From: JBGUXS01 sp045118155
GTDB lineage: Bacteria; Pseudomonadota; Alphaproteobacteria; CAAHEQ01; UBA3637
Reading direction: 5' to 3'
DNA length: 24,397 bases
Assembly: GCA_045118155.1 (NCBI GenBank)
Contig: JBGUXS010000003.1
Coordinates: 1-24,397 of the forward strand
Shown: positions 1 through 7,332 of the stretch, in pieces
How the letters are laid out: each line of letters starts with the position of its first letter
Numbering within the stretch: position 1 is the stretch's first letter
Notes under the pieces: model-generated
Seen by the model: the letters and a program-made list of their open reading frames with translations, nothing else
The model's database searches: none
What the model was told of the DNA's origin: nothing
Program-made: the position numbers and the translations under genes

Positions 1-33
1 GACAGGGCGTTTTTAGGTAGTGTGTGTCCTTAA

Positions 34-78
34 GATCCCTTGACGCGCCGTTCCTTTGGAACATCGGGAGGGATGACC
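34..78. repeat. Interspersed palindromic repeat, copy 1
   Basis: The outer arms ATCCCT and AGGGAT flank an inner hairpin GTTCC-TTT-GGAAC. The left side reads CCTTGACGCGCC and the right side GGGAGGGATGACC. It lies just beyond the stop of mscL (minus strand), so it could also serve as a 3' stem for that transcript, although no T-run follows. Sister copies are at 7087, 7198, 9606, 9658, 22202 and 22287. Confidence 0.7.
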
Positions 79-98
79 TTTTCCCCAGAAAGATCGGA

Positions 99-596
99 CT
101 ATTTCTTTTTAGCATCCTTAATATCCGCGGTGCAATGCGGGCATTTGGTGGCCGCAATCGCAATTTCGGAACAACAATACGGACACTTTTTCGTGGTTGG
201 CGCCGCGGCGGCTTCTTCCTTTTTCATCTTAGCATCCAATTTCGCTTGCAACGTATTCATGCCTTTAATCAGCAAGAACACCGCGAATGCCACGATGATA
301 AAGCTAATAATCGTATTGAGGAATGCCCCAACTTGCAAGACCACGGCCCCGGCAGATGTGGCGGCACTTAAAGATTCATACGGGCCAGCTGTGACAGGAC
401 CGTCTTTTAACACAAAGAACAAATTCGCAAAGTCAATCTTCCCCAACAAAATCCCCAAAGGCGGCATCAAGATATCTTTCACCAGTGAATCCACGATCTT
501 CCCGAAAGCGGCCCCGATAATGATACCAACGGCCATATCCATGACATTACCGCGCATGGCAAATTTTTTAAATTCAAGTAGCATATTTTTTAACAT
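99..596 (-). CDS. mscL: Large-conductance mechanosensitive channel MscL with C-terminal zinc ribbon
   Basis: MscL forms an inner-membrane pentamer that opens under membrane tension and releases solutes on hypo-osmotic shock. The 165-aa protein has the typical N-terminal helix and first membrane helix (residues 1-45, with the family motif GNVMDMAVGIIIGAAFG), a periplasmic loop, and a second membrane helix at about 90-112. A charged Ala/Lys linker follows, then a CPYCC...CPHC zinc-ribbon motif (Cys138, 141/142, 152, 155), which some MscL proteins carry and the short E. coli form lacks. The start ATG at 596 is preceded by AAAGGA. The gene lies 24 nt downstream of the beta-barrel gene on the same strand and may be cotranscribed with it. 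Identification is firm; the role of the zinc ribbon is not known from sequence. Confidence 0.95.
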   Translation of the reverse strand: MLKNMLLEFKKFAMRGNVMDMAVGIIIGAAFGKIVDSLVKDILMPPLGILLGKIDFANLFFVLKDGPVTAGPYESLSAATSAGAVVLQVGAFLNTIISFIIVAFAVFLLIKGMNTLQAKLDAKMKKEEAAAAPTTKKCPYCCSEIAIAATKCPHCTADIKDAKKK

Positions 597-620
597 TTCT
601 TAGTTCCTTTCATTATTTTA

Positions 621-1478
621 TTAAAACAAATTATACAAATCTTTATAGCTGAGTGACACCCCGATCACGGTGTTTCTAGCCATTTTTCCCGCCCAACGCG
701 ATTCCCCTTGGCGCACCGACACATACGGTCCAAACGTCAGGTTGTTCGTTAAGTTCACATCCATCCGCGCAATGGCCTTAAAGTCATACTTTAAGTCTTC
801 GGGGACATACGTGCTGTAAGATAAATACTTTCTGAAATACCCGTCGGTGGAAAATTGCACACCGTCGCGCAACGTGTATTCAAGGCGCCATCCTAATTCC
901 GCACCGGTTTTGCTAACATGTTTAGAATAAGTCATATCGTATTCGTAAATCCCCGCCAGGTATAAATCCTTGATGATATCCCCGTTAAAGGCTTTCACCC
1001 CTGCTTTACCCCGCAAAATTTTCGTCCGTGGTGCATCTTGGTTATCCGTAAATTCGGTTTGATACCCCACACTTGCCATCGGCCCAAAATCAAGGCCTTT
1101 ATACTTCCACATCTTGTGGGCATATTCCGATGTCAACAAAATTTGGTCGGCATTTTCACTGGTAGATTGCGGTTCGTCCACGGGTTTCAGCTTCGTTTTC
1201 CCATATTCCATAAACAAGGCATTCACCCATTCCAAATGCGGGTTATTGTATTCCAATGCCCCGTCAAAAATCCCTTTGACCACAGTTTGACTGTCCGCAT
1301 TGAATTGCGACACAGGGGAATCTTGATACAGCCGAGCATTTTTCACATTCGTTGTGGCAAAATCAAACCCAAGGCGCCGTAAATTCGCCTTAAAAGTTGT
1401 GGGTTCGGGGGCCTCTTCAGCAAAGGCACCCACCGACCCAACCAGGGCCAATAAACATAAAATTTTTGTTATTTTCAT
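621..1478 (-). CDS. Putative outer-membrane beta-barrel protein
   Basis: The 285-aa product begins with a signal peptide (MKITKILCLLALVGSVGAFA, probable cleavage before EEAPEP). The rest alternates polar and hydrophobic residues with many Tyr, Phe and Gly, as in beta-barrel strands, and ends in Phe (DLYNLF), the usual outer-membrane insertion signal. I cannot name a family; DUF481-like salt-induced or generic porin-like barrels are possible. AAAGGA precedes the ATG. A strong promoter (TTGACA, 16-nt spacer, TAAGAT on the minus strand) lies at 1512-1539. mscL follows 24 nt downstream, suggesting an envelope-related operon, though that link is only positional. Confidence 0.75.
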   Translation of the reverse strand: MKITKILCLLALVGSVGAFAEEAPEPTTFKANLRRLGFDFATTNVKNARLYQDSPVSQFNADSQTVVKGIFDGALEYNNPHLEWVNALFMEYGKTKLKPVDEPQSTSENADQILLTSEYAHKMWKYKGLDFGPMASVGYQTEFTDNQDAPRTKILRGKAGVKAFNGDIIKDLYLAGIYEYDMTYSKHVSKTGAELGWRLEYTLRDGVQFSTDGYFRKYLSYSTYVPEDLKYDFKAIARMDVNLTNNLTFGPYVSVRQGESRWAGKMARNTVIGVSLSYKDLYNLF

Positions 1479-1511
1479 ACGTATCCTTTCAGTTTGTTTA
1501 AGGTGATTCTT

Positions 1512-1539
1512 ATCTTATGCCAAATAATTTTCTTGTCAA
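1512..1539 (-). promoter_or_regulatory. Promoter for the beta-barrel/mscL transcription unit
   Basis: On the minus strand TTGACA (1539-1534) is followed by a 16-nt spacer and TAAGAT (1517-1512). The same TAAGAT -10 occurs at 21495. The element overlaps the first codons of the divergent reading frame that starts at 1517, which bears on the choice of start there. Confidence 0.65.
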
Positions 1540-2302
1540 GCACCCTACATATGTATTTTTTTATGGACAGAGACGGAAAAATGGGCTTAAATACGGGGCT
1601 ATGTTAGGGAACAAATTGACGCCTACTCAAGAGTATACCTTTATCGCCACCTGTCGGTTGGTGGGGTATTTTTTGTTTCTAATCCTTGTGATGCAAGGGT
1701 TATACGTCGTCGCCGAACACTATGGGTACTTGACGTTTCGCGAAGGGGGCCCGGTAGAAAATGCACAACTTGTGTTGTTGACCCTTGGCACTTTTTTATT
1801 TGGAATCCAAAGTTTCTTCTTTAAAAAATATCGGGCGTTGTTGTTGGGATTAAGCAGTTTATGCGCCTTTGCGTTCTGCCGGGAACTGGATGCCTTTTGG
1901 GATAAGCGCTTGCCCGTTATCGGGTGGAAATTTGCTTTTTTATTCCCGCTAGCTGCGGGGGGATATGCCTTATCTCAATGGAAAGAATTTAAGAAAAACT
2001 TGATGTTGTTTCTATCTAGTCCGGCCTTTTACCTAATGGTGACGGCCATGATGATTATCGGCCCCGTCGCGCAATGCGTGGGACACAAGCCTATGATTAA
2101 AAACGCCGTTGGGGTGACCGTGGATTTATACACAAGCAAACAAAATATACGCGAATTGGAAGACGCTCACGTGGATATTTCCTTAAACATAGACATCCGT
2201 TCCATCCGCCGGTTGTTTGAAGAAAGCACCGAATTCATGGGCTATACGTTAATCATCCTGTCCGCGATAGAGTTGTTCTGTTTGTTGAGGAAGAAAAAAT
2301 AA
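1517..2302 (+). CDS. Multi-pass membrane protein of unknown function
   Basis: The 261-aa product has about six hydrophobic segments, including VGYFLFLILVMQGLYVVAE, LVLLTLGTFLFGIQSFF, LLLGLSSLCAFAFC and FLFPLAAGGYAL, and a last one near the C-terminus before the LLRKKK tail. The first loop holds FREGGPVENAQ, a motif reminiscent of a group of uncharacterised integral membrane proteins with E-x-GPxE-xxQ. I do not recognise a function. The ATG at 1517 has AAGGTGAT upstream at good spacing. However, the divergent promoter overlaps this start, and the first 28 residues are hydrophilic, so the in-frame ATG at 1601 (MLGNKLTPTQEY) is a serious alternative. It is followed by the glycosyltransferase gene on the same strand. 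Confidence 0.7.
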   Translation: MPNNFLVKHPTYVFFYGQRRKNGLKYGAMLGNKLTPTQEYTFIATCRLVGYFLFLILVMQGLYVVAEHYGYLTFREGGPVENAQLVLLTLGTFLFGIQSFFFKKYRALLLGLSSLCAFAFCRELDAFWDKRLPVIGWKFAFLFPLAAGGYALSQWKEFKKNLMLFLSSPAFYLMVTAMMIIGPVAQCVGHKPMIKNAVGVTVDLYTSKQNIRELEDAHVDISLNIDIRSIRRLFEESTEFMGYTLIILSAIELFCLLRKKK

Positions 2303-2317
2303 CTCCCCCGTTTTGGT

Positions 2318-2342
2318 ATGCCATTTTGGCATTTTACATTTT
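2318..2342 (+). terminator. Possible weak intrinsic terminator
   Basis: ATGCCA-TTT-TGGCAT is followed by TTTACATTTT, shortly after the stop of the membrane-protein gene. The stem is only 6 bp and the T-run is interrupted. Confidence 0.35.
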
Positions 2343-2437
2343 GTGTTTGCCCATCTTTTTCTTGCAATTTTGAAAGTTTGTGTCATAACATAACCATTCC
2401 TGAATTTCCGCCAAAAAGGGGCGTTTGAAAGGTCAAA

Positions 2438-4003
2438 ATGGTCAAAAATAAATTCTTTTGGTTCGCCGTCATTTTGTTTTTAAACCTAAGTTTATTCACT
2501 TTTTTGGGGCATGAAAAATACCTGATTTTTGTGGACGAGGGATTTAGCTATGCCGATGCCAACGGGATGGATAAAATGATGCCCGATATTGCCAAGGACC
2601 AAGTGTGCCAATTCAATCCGCCTATTTTTCACAAACAATTTTCCGTGCAACCAAACAAAAGATTTAAATACAGGAAAATTCAACGCCATATCATGGATCA
2701 TCCCCCGCTCTATTTCTTTTTGTTGCACACCGTCTGTTCTTTTTTCCCAAATGTGTTTAGCAAGTGGTTAGGGCTGGGGTTAAACTTTGTGATTTTTATT
2801 TTGGCGCAAGGGGCATTGTATGCGTTAAGTCGGGAATTTCTATCGCCGAAAAAAGCTTTTTTGCCGGTCATTTTCTACGGTTTTTCCGTTACCGCCATTT
2901 GCACGACCTTATATGTGCGTAATTATATGCTTTTCACCTTGCTTTGCCTTTTAGCTTGCCTGTTTGCGGTCAGGGTCTTGAAATCCATCCCCCCAAACGA
3001 TAACCGTCCGTACCGAAACAATGTCCTTTATTTTTGTTTAGTGCTTTTTACCGGCACGCTGACACATTTTTACTTTTTGATAACCGCTTTTGCGTTATGT
3101 GCGGGGATTTGTTTGGCATTACTTTTCCGAAAAATGTATAAAAAGCTCTGCTTTTTTTCATTGGCTGCTTTGGGGTCAGTCGGGCTATGCCCCCTTTTGT
3201 TTTTTTGTGTCCGGGAACAGCTGTTTCACGGGGATAGAAGCTTTGGCGTTTCCCAAACATTGCAAGAAAATTTTTTGAATCATCACTTTACTTTATCGGC
3301 TTGGGATTATGTCATCCAACGGGATATTTTGGGAATCCCGGCCTTATATTCCGTGTCAGCATGGGGTTTTATATTGGCCTTGGGATTCCTGTTATACCGA
3401 TACCAAAAACGGTTAAAAATAAACGCCCCCTTGGTGGTCTTATCGGCCACATTGATTTTTTCGGTGTTGGTTCTGTCGGCCGTTATCCCCTTTGATTTTG
3501 CTAATTTGCCCGACGCAACTAGGCGCTATTTCTTTCATTTAGGGCCGTTGTTAAGCTTGTTGTTGGTTGTATTTCTAGACGCACTGTTTCCTAAATTCAA
3601 ATATGCGTTTACGCTGCAACTCGTCATCATTGTTGGCGCCTTGGTATCGGCGGGGGCTAACGCGGATTTTTCTATGTATCTGTTTTTAAAACATCACATC
3701 CAAGGCCAATATGCACACCGCTTGCACGATAGAACCCTGTGGATCAGGTGGCAAGATGATGAGGCAAAATGGAAAAAATTAGATCAAGCTCTGTTTTCTT
3801 TTTACGCAAAAGATTTTGTTATTTTCCAGAGCTTTGACAATGCGTGTTATCAGCAAATGCTTGCGCAAGAAGAAAGCCGGGGAAAAAGCGCTTTAATGCT
3901 GGAAAATAAGGGCCGGAAAGATGAAGATTGCGAAACCGTTTCGGGATACAACCTGATTTTTTCCACCTGGTCCACCTGCGCCTATCTCCCGAAGGAAAAG
4001 TGA
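2438..4003 (+). CDS. GT-C fold glycosyltransferase, GT39/PMT/ArnT-like
   Basis: The 521-aa inner-membrane protein transfers a sugar from a lipid-linked donor on the periplasmic side. This is inferred from the GT-C pattern: an N-terminal membrane helix (residues 5-24), then a first periplasmic loop carrying the acidic pair D33-E34 in FVDEGFSY, then DHPPLYFFLLH (about 87-97), and further membrane segments up to about residue 395. A soluble C-terminal tail of about 120 residues follows, ending in a segment with several Cys. Acceptor and sugar cannot be told from sequence; protein, lipid A and polysaccharide are all possible. AAAGG lies a few bases before the ATG. A GDP-fucose gene lies 6 kb away, but a functional link is unproven. 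Confidence 0.8.
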   Translation: MVKNKFFWFAVILFLNLSLFTFLGHEKYLIFVDEGFSYADANGMDKMMPDIAKDQVCQFNPPIFHKQFSVQPNKRFKYRKIQRHIMDHPPLYFFLLHTVCSFFPNVFSKWLGLGLNFVIFILAQGALYALSREFLSPKKAFLPVIFYGFSVTAICTTLYVRNYMLFTLLCLLACLFAVRVLKSIPPNDNRPYRNNVLYFCLVLFTGTLTHFYFLITAFALCAGICLALLFRKMYKKLCFFSLAALGSVGLCPLLFFCVREQLFHGDRSFGVSQTLQENFLNHHFTLSAWDYVIQRDILGIPALYSVSAWGFILALGFLLYRYQKRLKINAPLVVLSATLIFSVLVLSAVIPFDFANLPDATRRYFFHLGPLLSLLLVVFLDALFPKFKYAFTLQLVIIVGALVSAGANADFSMYLFLKHHIQGQYAHRLHDRTLWIRWQDDEAKWKKLDQALFSFYAKDFVIFQSFDNACYQQMLAQEESRGKSALMLENKGRKDEDCETVSGYNLIFSTWSTCAYLPKEK

Positions 4004-4020
4004 TTTAGGGGATGGGGGGA

Positions 4021-4158
4021 TTATGCAATTTGATTAAATAATCTTTTTATCTGTTTTAATTCTTTTGTATGTTCCCATAAATGCTCATCATCCAACCCTT
4101 TATCAATCATATCATTGATAATTTTTGAAATAGCAATTGACGAATTGAATAATCTATG
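4021..4158 (-). pseudogene. Possible 3' remnant of a decayed gene
   Basis: A 45-codon open frame ends in TAA at 4021 and is bounded upstream by an in-frame stop, with no start codon or ribosome site at its beginning. The translation is coding-like and helical (for example MIDKGLDDEHLWEHTKELKQ). It is AT-rich like the following island and is overlapped by the putative promoter of the next gene. It may be the tail of a small protein whose front was lost when the island formed. It could also be chance. Confidence 0.3.
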
Positions 4159-4165
4159 TTAGATT
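4137..4165 (+). promoter_or_regulatory. Promoter for the AT-island gene pair
   Basis: TTGACG (4137-4142) with a 17-nt spacer leads to TAGATT (4160-4165). The -10 lies within GTTAGATT, an octamer that recurs at 5526 before the zinc-ribbon gene. Confidence 0.5.
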
Positions 4166-4213
4166 AGCATTCGGGGGTGTTTGTTAATTTATTACTATTA
4201 TTTGAGTTATGCC

Positions 4214-4741
4214 ATGTATACAATTGAGACCATAAAGAAAATAGATAATTTTCTACAATATGAAAAGACTATAGAAGGGAAAATCACATGGACAAAAGAA
4301 AGTAATAAAGAATCTTATCTTGGGAGATTTCCATTATCTCACAATGGAAATTTAATAGTAGACTTTGATTTTGAAGCAACTGCAAATGCCTCAGGCAAAC
4401 CTAATTTTCAAGGAGGGACCCTTAAGATAGTACATAATGCAGATGATTGTAAAGAAAAAATTATGGTATGTAGAATGCATATTTTCCCAGGTAATTGTCA
4501 TACAAATCCTAATATTAAAACTAGTGATGTAAGAGGATTATATTTTCCACCTCATCAAACAAGATTTTATTCTTGGGAAGATATGAAGATATTATATAAA
4601 TCTACAGTGCAAAATTATAGACATATTGCGAGAAGAATTAACGATATTGATAATTTAGAAGATAGTATTAGATATTTCCTTGGATACGCTAATATTAAAG
4701 GTTTCATACCTTTGCCAGAATATGATGCTCAATTATTATAA
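4214..4741 (+). CDS. Unknown protein, first gene of a coupled pair (distantly DUF6978-like?)
   Basis: The 175-aa product (from ATG 4214) is soluble. The frame is open further up, and a TTG at 4181 preceded by GGGGG is an alternative start that would add an odd LIYYYY stretch. The middle contains IVDFDFEATANASGKPNFQG and RMHIFPGNCHTNPN, then FPPHQTRFYSWED and a C-terminal helical part. The RxHI...H-x-NP pattern faintly recalls DUF6978 proteins; I cannot confirm this. No catalytic motif is evident. Composition is far more AT-rich than the genes left of 4010, which suggests transfer. The next gene starts 10 nt later with its ribosome site overlapping this stop, so the two products probably act together. 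Confidence 0.7.
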   Translation: MYTIETIKKIDNFLQYEKTIEGKITWTKESNKESYLGRFPLSHNGNLIVDFDFEATANASGKPNFQGGTLKIVHNADDCKEKIMVCRMHIFPGNCHTNPNIKTSDVRGLYFPPHQTRFYSWEDMKILYKSTVQNYRHIARRINDIDNLEDSIRYFLGYANIKGFIPLPEYDAQLL

Positions 4742-4751
4742 GGAGTTAATA

Positions 4752-5477
4752 ATGAATGCTGTATTAGAAAAATTAAAAAATATTGTTCAAGTAGAATACC
4801 TTTCTGATAACCGTTACAATGTGCATTTACCTATTCTATATTATGGAGGAGATTGGACAGTAATAGAAGTTTCTGTGTATAACAAAACATTTCAAATCAA
4901 TGATAAAGGATTTGCTATATTGAATGCACAATCAATTATCCCAAATTTTAACGATGTCAATTACACAAGGACATTAAGAAGTATTGCTAAAGAGTATGGG
5001 ATAGAAGCATCTAAAAAAGGCATACTATCTTTAAAAGATATAAGCATTGACCAATTATATTCCGCCATTTCTTTTGTAGCAAATGCTTCCCAAAAGTTAT
5101 CAAATTCTTTAATTGAAACATCAATTGTTCAAGACACGAAAAGGATACACGACTTAGTAGCACACAAATTGAAGAATTTATTCAAGGAAAAATATAAACA
5201 AAAAGTACTCATTGATTATGAGGTATTAGGAAACAGTAGCAAAAAATATAATATTCCGTTTTGCATAGATAATGATGTCAAACGGTTCATCGAACCTCTA
5301 AATAACAATGCAATATCAATAGCATCTTTACATACAAAATTTTTTGATATAGGTAAAAATAGTCATCATACTCGTGAGATTATCATTGATGAATTTAATA
5401 AATGGGAAACTCCAAACATAGAATTATTAAAACCAATATGCGAAAAAATAAATTCATATAATAATATGGCTGCTTAA
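4752..5477 (+). CDS. DUF1828-like protein, second gene of the coupled pair
   Basis: The 241-aa product starts at the ATG directly after TAAGGAG, whose first bases are the stop codon of the previous gene, so translation is probably coupled. The N-terminal 75 residues (VEYLSDNRYNVHLPILYYGG, then VYNKTFQINDKGFAILNA) match the pattern of DUF1828: a variable strand region, an aromatic-rich segment and an (N/S)DxGxxL-type turn. A helical region follows, with a C-terminal domain beginning near residue 125 (DTKRIHDLVAHKLKNLFKEK) that may correspond to DUF1829. Function is unknown. DUF1828 genes occur in accessory regions of genomes, so a toxin-antitoxin or defence role is conceivable but is speculation here. 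Confidence 0.75.
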   Translation: MNAVLEKLKNIVQVEYLSDNRYNVHLPILYYGGDWTVIEVSVYNKTFQINDKGFAILNAQSIIPNFNDVNYTRTLRSIAKEYGIEASKKGILSLKDISIDQLYSAISFVANASQKLSNSLIETSIVQDTKRIHDLVAHKLKNLFKEKYKQKVLIDYEVLGNSSKKYNIPFCIDNDVKRFIEPLNNNAISIASLHTKFFDIGKNSHHTREIIIDEFNKWETPNIELLKPICEKINSYNNMAA

Positions 5478-5525
5478 TCTTCTTTTATTTTTAACATATT
5501 CTTAATATATTTGGAATAGAATGGT

Positions 5526-5549
5526 GTTAGATTTTATCTAACTTAGGAG
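5526..5549 (+). promoter_or_regulatory. Perfect inverted repeat upstream of the zinc-ribbon gene (possible operator)
   Basis: GTTAGAT-TTT-ATCTAAC (5526-5542) is a perfect 7-bp inverted repeat. The ribosome site AGGAG (5545-5549) follows directly. It may be an operator for a dimeric repressor or a small leader hairpin. Its left arm repeats the GTTAGATT found at the promoter at 4158-4165. Confidence 0.45.
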
Positions 5550-5556
5550 TTTTAGA

Positions 5557-6135
5557 ATGTCTTTAATAAAATGCAAAGAATGTGGACAAGAAATTAGTAA
5601 AGACGCAGAAGTTTGCCCGCATTGTGGAAAAAAGAATAAAAAAGGTAATCCTCTTGTAGGTTTTTTAGGTCTGTTATTCATTTGTTGGTTGATAGGTATT
5701 ACTATAGATCACAATATAGAGAACTCAAAGCAAGACGCTGCTGTAGAACAGAAAATTGCAAGGAATAGAGGCATAGAGATTCAAGTAAAATTGGAGAAAA
5801 AAATTTCTCCCGAGATGAAAAATGCCCTAGAAAACCTCGAAGTAGAATTTAAAAAAAAGGAGCTATTCGTTACTATTGCTCTTAAACCAAATTATGCAAC
5901 CGCACATAAAGAAATAGCCTATCAAATCGTCCGAGAAATACTAAATATCCTTGTAGAAGAGGGGCATCGTCCTGCTCGCGAAGAAATCCTCATTTTTGCT
6001 AATGTATATCAAACTCTTAGAAAAGCGGGAGAAACAGGCGAAGATTTAATACATCCTTTTGGAACAGCCACATACGATTATTATAACGATTCTATCAAAT
6101 GGGAAAATTTCAAAAAACCGTGGTATTTCCCATAA
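5557..6135 (+). CDS. Membrane-anchored zinc-ribbon protein of unknown function
   Basis: The 192-aa product opens with a zinc ribbon (CKECGQEISKDAEVCPHCGK; Cys6, 9, 20 and 23), then one membrane helix (about residues 33-50), then a soluble domain of about 140 residues rich in Lys and Glu. The tail ends in WENFKKPWYFP. Topology rules would place the ribbon in the cytosol and the large domain outside, though the reverse is possible. TTAGGAG before the ATG is a good ribosome site. The gene is AT-rich like the preceding pair and ends 1 nt before the convergent HAD gene, marking the right border of the island. No function can be assigned. Confidence 0.75.
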   Translation: MSLIKCKECGQEISKDAEVCPHCGKKNKKGNPLVGFLGLLFICWLIGITIDHNIENSKQDAAVEQKIARNRGIEIQVKLEKKISPEMKNALENLEVEFKKKELFVTIALKPNYATAHKEIAYQIVREILNILVEEGHRPAREEILIFANVYQTLRKAGETGEDLIHPFGTATYDYYNDSIKWENFKKPWYFP

Positions 6136-6136
6136 A

Positions 6137-7000
6137 TCACCCCTCTAACCTTTTTAGGGCGGTGTCGGCGGCGATTTTGTCAATCAGGGCCCGGACATAC
6201 ATGTCTAGCTTTTTATTTTCCGAATAATCCGCCGGCAAGACAATGTTCACGCGGCCATCCGCTATCAAGTGATGCGCCCTAGTTTTAGACGCCGATTTCC
6301 CCTTATAAACGGCAATGGCATGACCACCGGCTTGCTTGATAATTTTCATGCACGGGATGTCCGTATCGCCATCGCCAATATACACCATATTCGTAAATGG
6401 CACAGCGCGATCGGCGGGGGCTACATACGTATTCACACTGCGGTTATCGGTAATATCTTCGCACCCCTTATTAATCCGGAACAAGTATTGCGTTTTAGAC
6501 GTGTAGTTCAACACCACCGCCGGCCATACGGCCCCGCCATTCGGCCCATACATAAAGGACGAGGCATAGATTTTTTCAAAGTTCTTAGCAATTGTTGTGC
6601 CTTCAATAATTTCTTTAATCCCCGATGAAATGATATAGTGTTTTAAGGCCACCCCCTTAGTTTTCGCATACGCCGTCATACGCTGAAACCACGTTTCTAC
6701 CCCAGGGTATAGCGCGATATTTTTGCCATACGCTTGAAAAGTTTTGCGTTTAAAGGGCAGATTTTTTTCTTCTGATTTTTTTATCATCAAGTGCATATAG
6801 GCCGCGATTTCGTCTGCCCCTTGTTGGTCGGCAAGGATTTTTGCTTGGTCCCAAAAATCGCGATTGTTTTTAATCCCCAGCGCCCGCATAAAATCATATT
6901 CTTGCATATTCCCAGGCGACAACGTGCCATCAAAATCATAACAAATCGCCATCGGGATGAGTTTTTTTTGCGCCGTCTTTTTATGTGTTTGTGTCTGCAT
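6137..7000 (-). CDS. HAD-superfamily hydrolase (phosphatase)
   Basis: The 287-aa protein has the HAD motifs in order: motif I YDFDGT (Asp22 nucleophile, Asp24), motif II IISSG (Ser125/126), a likely motif III Lys near residue 169 (NYTSKTQY), and motif IV YIGDGDTDIPCMK (Asp210, 212 and 214). About 80 residues between motifs I and II form a helical cap, as in phosphoserine-phosphatase-like HADs. The substrate is not evident. I chose the ATG at 7000 because AAGGAGAACTTGAAA precedes it; the frame stays open 17 codons further up to 7051 without a ribosome site. The gene converges with the zinc-ribbon gene. Confidence 0.85.
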   Translation of the reverse strand: MQTQTHKKTAQKKLIPMAICYDFDGTLSPGNMQEYDFMRALGIKNNRDFWDQAKILADQQGADEIAAYMHLMIKKSEEKNLPFKRKTFQAYGKNIALYPGVETWFQRMTAYAKTKGVALKHYIISSGIKEIIEGTTIAKNFEKIYASSFMYGPNGGAVWPAVVLNYTSKTQYLFRINKGCEDITDNRSVNTYVAPADRAVPFTNMVYIGDGDTDIPCMKIIKQAGGHAIAVYKGKSASKTRAHHLIADGRVNIVLPADYSENKKLDMYVRALIDKIAADTALKRLEG

Positions 7001-7086
7001 TTTCAAGTTCTCCTTATACAGAATTTTAAGATAAACTTTAGTTGATGGCAAGCAGATTTAATCCCTTACTCTTTTAGGGGCGTAAT

Positions 7087-7126
7087 GTCATGCCTCGTCG
7101 GGCAGAATGACCGACGTCCAGGCATC
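7087..7126. repeat. Interspersed palindromic repeat, C-to-G variant
   Basis: GTCATGCCT is followed by CGTCGG-(9 nt)-CCGACG and then AGGCATC. The outer arms are ATGCCT/AGGCAT instead of ATCCCT/AGGGAT, a paired change that keeps the stem. The inner 6-bp hairpin is perfect and unlike those of the other copies. Confidence 0.65.
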
Positions 7127-7197
7127 TTCAAATTGTCCCTAAACCTTGGAAACCCTTTAACACTAAAGAGGATTAAATGTTCTACAGACAAACGGAA

Positions 7198-7236
7198 GAT
7201 CCCTTGACGTTTTCTTTTAGAAAACGAGGGATGACA
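7198..7236. repeat. Interspersed palindromic repeat, copy with CGTTTTCT core
   Basis: GATCCCTTGA is followed by CGTTTTCT-TTT-AGAAAACG and then AGGGATGAC. Inner and outer arms are both perfect. The closest relative is at 9606. Confidence 0.7.
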
Positions 7237-7280
7237 TTCAATACACTTCCTTCCTTAGGAAATGTCAAATGACAATTTCA

Positions 7281-7309
7281 TTTACTTTTTATCCAAAATA
7301 TATTAGAAT
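7281..7309 (+). promoter_or_regulatory. Promoter for the SDR gene
   Basis: TTTACT (7281-7286), a 17-nt spacer and TAGAAT (7304-7309) lie 23 nt before the ATG. Confidence 0.5.
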
Positions 7310-7332
7310 CTCTAGCAACAGGAGGGGTTTGA

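Larger units (their letters stand above)
7001..7332. other. Intergenic region with two palindromic repeats and a promoter
   Basis: No gene is supported. It holds two copies of the interspersed palindrome (7087-7126 and 7198-7236), the divergent upstream regions of the HAD and SDR genes, and the SDR promoter. Confidence 0.6.

Noticed and set aside
40..603. A 187-codon plus-strand open frame opposite mscL
   Set aside because: The minus-strand frame is a clear MscL; the plus frame is its shadow and starts inside a repeat.
7177..7272. A 31-codon open frame with ATG after AGAGGATTAA
   Set aside because: It reads straight through the palindromic repeat at 7198-7236, so its sequence is fixed by the repeat, and it has no other sign of coding.
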